64,000 nt of DNA, from NCBI GenBank assembly GCA_026214975.1, contig CM047810.1, forward strand, positions 33,171,255-33,235,254, read 5' to 3'. Position 1 is the stretch's first letter, and each line of letters starts with the position of its first letter. Positions 59,083-64,000 of the stretch are shown here, in pieces. The position numbers and the translations under genes are program-made. This DNA comes from Gentiana macrophylla (taxonomy: Eukaryota; Streptophyta; Magnoliopsida; Gentianales; Gentianaceae). Under the pieces are notes generated by a model. The model made no database searches, was not told the DNA's origin, and saw only the letters and a program-made list of their open reading frames with translations.

Positions 59083-60952
59083 TGCTGGATATACAGAAAC
59101 CCGAATCCGGATCCGATCCATAATTGGATCGTCAGATCTGATTCACAGCACCGATCGAGACACTCGATCATGCACAACGGAAAATATGAATTAAATTCAT
59201 TTTTCGATTTTACCCCGATATGATTCGCATAATAAATTAATCTACAAGAAGGTTAATAGATTTACCCAACCGGAGAGAAGTTGTGATCTTCCGAGTTGTG
59301 TCTCCAAGCGACGACTGGTGGACGTCGATCCCGCATTCGAACCTCCTCGAATATGCCTTCAAAAAAACCTAGTTTTTCTTCCCAATGGCTAGGACGAGAA
59401 AACAAAATTTCTCTATATTATTTTTCAAATAGGCGTTGCCTATCTTATTGAAAATGGCGTGGTTTTCTGTTCCACTTTGTGTTGGGAGAAACTCTCTTTT
59501 AAAAGGAAAATAACTAATAATTTTAGAGTTTATCTTTTACACTCAAATTTATCTTTTCCTTTTAGGAAAATAAAACATTTATCCAATATTATTTAACACA
59601 TAAATAATTACATTATCCACATTATAATTAATTAGGAGAAAATTTCTTTTCCCAAAACCAAATAAAAGTGGCGCCATTTTCAATGCCATTTGGGATAATA
59701 GAAAATGTATTTTCTATATTACATACAGAATAAATAATACCCGCATATTCATTAAATAGACCAACTATTTAATTTTATCTCGAGGTTCCACAATACGAGA
59801 ATTCACTCGCGTGTGAGGAGCCAACCCGGGGACCACTGGCGGAACCAAGTGTATGGTGGGGTGGTCTCAAGCCCACCCAAAAAAAAAAACTAGTGAGAAT
59901 ATGTTTGTAGTACCTCATAATAAAGACCAAACTGATAACCAAGACCACCCCATAGTAAATTCCTGGTTCCGCCACTGCCGGGGACCATGGACCTATAACC
60001 AGTAGCTACAATAAATTGAATAAAATATTCATCGAACATAATATTTCTACTCAACTTATTAATTTCGGAATTACGCCACCATAAATCCAAAACTGAAATC
60101 TATCGATTATAGATACAACTTATTCTCAGAAAGTCGAGTCAATAAGTGTCCATTGATATAATCATTACATACAGACTAACCCTCCATAGACTATCCGTAA
60201 CAAAGCGGGATTATTTCTGTAAACCTTCTTCATTACATCGTATCCTTATTTACCATCAACCCACTACTGATCAATTAGTTCATAACCAATACGAACTTGG
60301 CCGATCGATCAGTTTCTAGGATCAACAAATAAGGGGATTGTCTTTCTAATTCCCGCAGGAAGGAATAGATTACATATCTGAAAGACACACACTCCTCACT
60401 CATTCTAGAATAGTGCCAACGTGAAAGTGATTCGGACCGCGCCTCTTAGCAATCCTTAACGAATACATCAAACCCTATCTTGAAACAAGCAAGCGTCTGC
60501 AATCACTTCAGGATTAAGGTTAATCCATATATGATCATCTTGTGATTTAGTAAGATTTCTCAATCACGGAATTATATGAGAAATGCAAATTAAATCGGTT
60601 CAGTCCTATATGACTACATCATATATAAATGCCCCACTTAGATAACCAATATCGACGGTCCGGATAAGACGGTCACACCTTAAAGTTATCTGGACGCATT
60701 AATGGTGGTTTAATCAATAGACCCCATACTTTGATGAAGTTCACCACGGACTAACAGTTCAAGTGTGTCACCACAAACTTAATGCTCATGTGTGACACAC
60801 ATTAAGTTATATGGCTACATATGATACGACTTGGGGTTTTCAGCAGTGTATAACTTACAAGCACGAAGCAAGTAATAAGATGAGAATAAATCTGTCATTT
60901 ATTAATTATAAAAACAATTACAGAAATTGTCTTTCGGGCGGTACTTCCAACA
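59083..60952 (-). repeat. 3' LTR of element C
   Basis: On the minus strand it begins tgttggaagtaccgcc and ends tatatccagca. Without the 144-bp MITE it is about 1726 bp and colinear with 19983-21752. It lacks the 300-bp insertion of B's 5' LTR. Confidence 0.88.
59834..59977. mobile_element. 144-bp hAT-like MITE in the LTR of C
   Basis: Ends cactggcggaacca and (complement) cagtggcggaacca. Perfect 8-bp duplication ccggggac (59826-59833 and 59978-59985), the hAT length. Both LTRs of B have the undisturbed site. Confidence 0.88.
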
Positions 60953-61080
60953 ATCTCCCACTTGCCCGTATAGACAAGCAACAATTGCCTTTCGGGCACT
61001 ACATCCAACAATCTCCAACTTGCCCGTAAAGACAAGCAACAATCGTTTTTAGAGCACCGCACCCTTATTCTATCTATCCA
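60953..61080 (-). repeat. Duplicated polypurine/3' region of C
   Basis: The segment acttgcccgta.agacaagcaacaat plus a following cggg/ctac..ccaacaatctcc occurs twice in tandem (about 60959-61018 and 61019-61045), so the polypurine tract is doubled. B has a single copy. Confidence 0.65.
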
Positions 61081-64000
61081 CAACACTCTCCTACTTGCTC
61101 TAAAGCAGATAAGACATATCTCTCAATTTCATACCCACCAAAAACGCTTATCAGTGACATTAGATGCCACACGACTTGGTAAACTCATTAGCTAGGTTGT
61201 CGGCTCGAGGCGATCTTTTATGACCGAAACGTCGCCTCTCTGGACGGTCTGTCTGATCAGTTGGTACTCTCTCTCAATATTCTTTTGACCTCTTTTGACT
61301 GCAAAGATTATTTGCATGAGCTACCACTCAACTGTTTTCATAGTAAAATGGTATCGGCTCATCAAGACCTGGAATCACTTCCTAATCCAACAAAGAACTT
61401 CTCAAGCCACACTGCAACAAAGAACTTCTCAAGCCACACTGCCTCTTTAGCTGCTCCGAAAGCTGCTATGTATTCGACTAACAGAGTCAAATTGGTAGTG
61501 CTGGATTGCTCCAGACTATAGCTCCATCACTATGAGTAAACACTGAGCCCGAGACCGACTAACGATCTCCTTAATCTGGCTTAAAGTCAGAATCAGCGTA
61601 GTCAACATTACTTAGGTTTGCACCCGAATATACAAGCATCTAATTCATTGTTCTCTAAAGGTACTTGAGGATGTACAATACTGCCATCATTGCTCGAATC
61701 CAAGATTCGACTTTAATTGACTTTTAATAACCTGACTTTATCTATCCAAAAGAGAATCTATCCTATTATCTCTATATCCGAAGATTGAGAGAATTATTCC
61801 TTGAGGGGTTGAGTAGGAAACCTCTCGTTGAATCTAGCACTCGAAAATGCATCATCATCTTAACCAATAAGATGGATGGGATGCTGCCACAACTTGTTCT
61901 CATGAATTCGACTGAATCGACTTCTAAGAATATAGTCCACTTCTCTAATTTAGAGAATCTTGGCTCGTCAGTTTCTGACTTCAGATAACACACCCATGTC
62001 GTTTCCAACTGTTGTTGTGTTAGCTTGCATTTACACTAACGTCTACTATTTTACCAATATTGATTCCCTGGTCTACAAAAGACTCATCAATATTCTGGTA
62101 AAGCCCACATATTTCAAACTTGTGGCTTTTAATGACCTAGAGGTTTGCTTTAATCCACCAATGGATATAAACATTGACAGTCAATCTGCCATTGGCTTTA
62201 AGCTAAAACCCTTCTATTCCGAATGAATTCAAGCTCTATTGTACGGCAAGAAAGTTTCAGGGCATCACCCCTGGTAATCTTCCTGCTTTCCATGGAGTCA
62301 AGCAAGGCTGAATGGTGAGAGAGTTCAGGGCATCACCCCTATTGAACTATCTACTTCTCAAGGAATACCCCCTCAAGACCAAGGAATACCCCCCCAAGAC
62401 TACTTGGCTTTGCTTAGAAAGATAAACGTTCTCATTTCTGACTCTATTTCACGTAGATCCAATTTCTCCCACTGGGCCTGAGACACTCAGGTGGTTCTAC
62501 TTGAATGTGAACAGAACTGGAGTACCAAAACTCCATTTGCAAGTTTGTGGCTTTAAACCAACCTCCTATTGTCAGAATCCTATACAGCCCTTCCAAAAGG
62601 ACCATAGGTGATCAATCATCCCAAGCAGACTGTAAAGACTGCATAACCACAGTGGGTCAATGGTTAGACCATACTCCCAATGCATTTGGGTGGGTTGATA
62701 TTCTGATCTAATTCAGTAGTATTAATCATCGTAATCCCCAACAACCAATGTTGGATGTGGTCTGATTAAATCAGATAGTAACTCCTTGAGTATCTGTACT
62801 TCCAGGTCTGAGGTTGTTATTCAAACATTCTTTTAGAAAGGATGTTACAGTGTAACTGTCACTATCTTATCTTAAGAATCTCATAACCAACCTTTACTCA
62901 TTGTATTAAGATATTTCACAAACAGTAACCATCTGAAAATGTATGCAAAATCTCCAGTCCTACCTTCAAGCACCAAGTGCTAAATGCCTTTTTTTTTACA
63001 GAAGTGGAGTAAACGTAGTTCACTCCTTATCCGTAAATTCATAAGCATCTTCTAGGTAGACTTCTTGGTATTACATAATAATGTATACCCTTATTTTGCA
63101 ATCAATAACTTAATTGAGTTAAGCAGTGTATCGTAGCATATCAATAACTATATAAAGCAATCCATGGTTTATCCTTTCATTGAAATCGTTTCACTCGGAG
63201 ATAGGCCGAGCATCAGTTCCAAAACTGTGCTATAGCCTATATCTGAGCATGGAATACTCGCTTCTCTGCTAATATCAGAGATTCCTCCAAATATTTAGAT
63301 AAACTAATCGGCGTTTTGAGTAGTCATTAGACAAAATGTCTATTACTCAAAAGCTCCCACTAGCTTGTATCCTTCATAAGAGCCCGAAGGTCAATATGAA
63401 CAAGCTATGATACTTCTTTAGCTCTATTACCCTTTCCTAATTGAAAGGTTACTTAGTCATTTTTCCTTTGAGATAGCATTCTTAGACTGGGAGATAGGAA
63501 TCACCCTTAGCTAGTCTTCAGATCTTATCTTTAGGATATATGCACTAATTAATAGATGCTGAAGAATCGTTCATCTAAATACGGAAACCATTTGTTTTAA
63601 TAGTTTATGATGTGTTACATATAACTTTTCAGCATTACTTAGTGGTTCTGACTTTTCAGACAAAAGTCCAAGTCTCAGAATCGTATACAAATGTCATATT
63701 CACTTTATTTAAGGTAACTAAGTTATCGATGTGAAAGTGAATCCATTTATTCCAATGAATCTGAAAACAGAAATTACATTTCTTTGATATTCAAGGATTA
63801 ACATCCGAAATTTCTTTCCGTATATCACTCCCACTATCTTAGCTGGAATAACTGCCCGTTGTCTACTCTTTAATCATGAATGCCCTGCTACCTTGTTCTT
63901 ACCAAAAGAACATACCTTCCGGGTCAAATTTCCCGGTTTAGAAAGTCTCGAAGGATTCACAGGTTAGTGATCCGAAATCACTTTCATTTTCCTTTATTTT
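61081..64000 (-). pseudogene. Decayed pol of element C
   Basis: Aligned by eye with B on the minus strand. The end of RNase H is recognisable at 61100-61260 (agtttaccaag..tgtggcatctaatgtc and the gacaacctagct part). The RNase H core lies at 61400-61640 (gctgctaaagaggcagtgtggct-like and the gattctgactttaagccag part) and an RT stretch around 62060-62180. Beyond about 62250 the match is weak and I rely on position. No usable frame remains. Confidence 0.6.

Larger units (their letters stand above)
44432..64000 (+). mobile_element. Ty1/Copia element D (same family as A), interrupted and cut by the window edge
   Basis: Parts: 5' LTR (about 44432-44938), primer site (44942-44953), gag (45054-45780), insertion of element G (45800-56102), protease to RNase H (56108-59082), then insertion of element C from 59083. 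The 3' end of D lies beyond the window. Sequence and domain order match element A almost throughout, so each serves as the empty-site reference for insertions in the other. Confidence 0.88.
59083..64000 (-). mobile_element. Ty1/Copia element C (B family), minus strand, nested in D, cut by the window edge
   Basis: The LTR (59083-60952) is the reverse complement of the B-family LTR. It is followed, in minus-strand terms upstream, by the polypurine region and decayed RNase H, RT and integrase sequence. The left target duplication should be gagag (59078-59082); its partner lies outside the window. Confidence 0.82.

Noticed and set aside
1..64000. CRISPR arrays, operons, phage or other bacterial systems
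   Set aside because: The spliced gene, LTR elements and MITEs show plant nuclear DNA; the regular repeats present are transposon parts.

Overview
This is plant nuclear DNA, from a eudicot and probably an asterid. The one intact-looking host gene has ten exons, GT-AG introns and a product colinear with Arabidopsis ABCB1 (PGP1). Everything else is AT-rich intergenic sequence packed with decayed, nested transposable elements. Nothing in the window looks bacterial, and I saw no CRISPR, rRNA or intact tRNA.

Layout. 1-1200: a possible LTR end, then a decayed Ty1/Copia RT-RNase H remnant. 1200-5570: non-coding, with small inverted-repeat elements, a truncated plastid-type trnQ, a 1.8 kb foldback/Mutator-like element (3344-5121) with a 10-bp target duplication, and a MITE (5232-5570). 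5571-26464: Copia element A (TNT1/Tork-like), split by Copia element B (6841-21752), which is itself split by a non-autonomous minus-strand Tat/Athila-type LTR element E (11999-17171). A is also split by a 0.9 kb DNA element F (22310-23228). 27880-33832 (minus): the ABCB1-like transporter gene. 34.4-35.0 kb: a diverged solo-LTR-like remnant just upstream of it. 35.3-39.5 kb: a 5'-truncated L1-type LINE with an RNase H domain, split by a foldback MITE. 39.5-44.4 kb: intergenic, with Stowaway-like and Tourist-like MITEs and short repeats. 44432 to the end: Copia element D (same family as A), split by Ty3/Gypsy Tat element G (45800-56102) and by a minus-strand copy, C, of the B family (59083 to the window end), whose LTR carries a 144-bp hAT-like MITE.

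How it fits together. Insertion order can be read from target-site duplications: A, then B, then E; and D, then G and C, then the hAT MITE in C. All retroelement reading frames examined carry stops or frameshifts, so none here looks autonomous; many are still readable by domain. The ABCB1-like gene (1368 codons) is the only candidate functional protein gene. The most unusual sequence is in G: an antisense reading region with a Transposase_28-like domain and its own TATA box. Also notable are a possible antisense Pol III-like unit in B's leader and the repeated polypurine modules of E.
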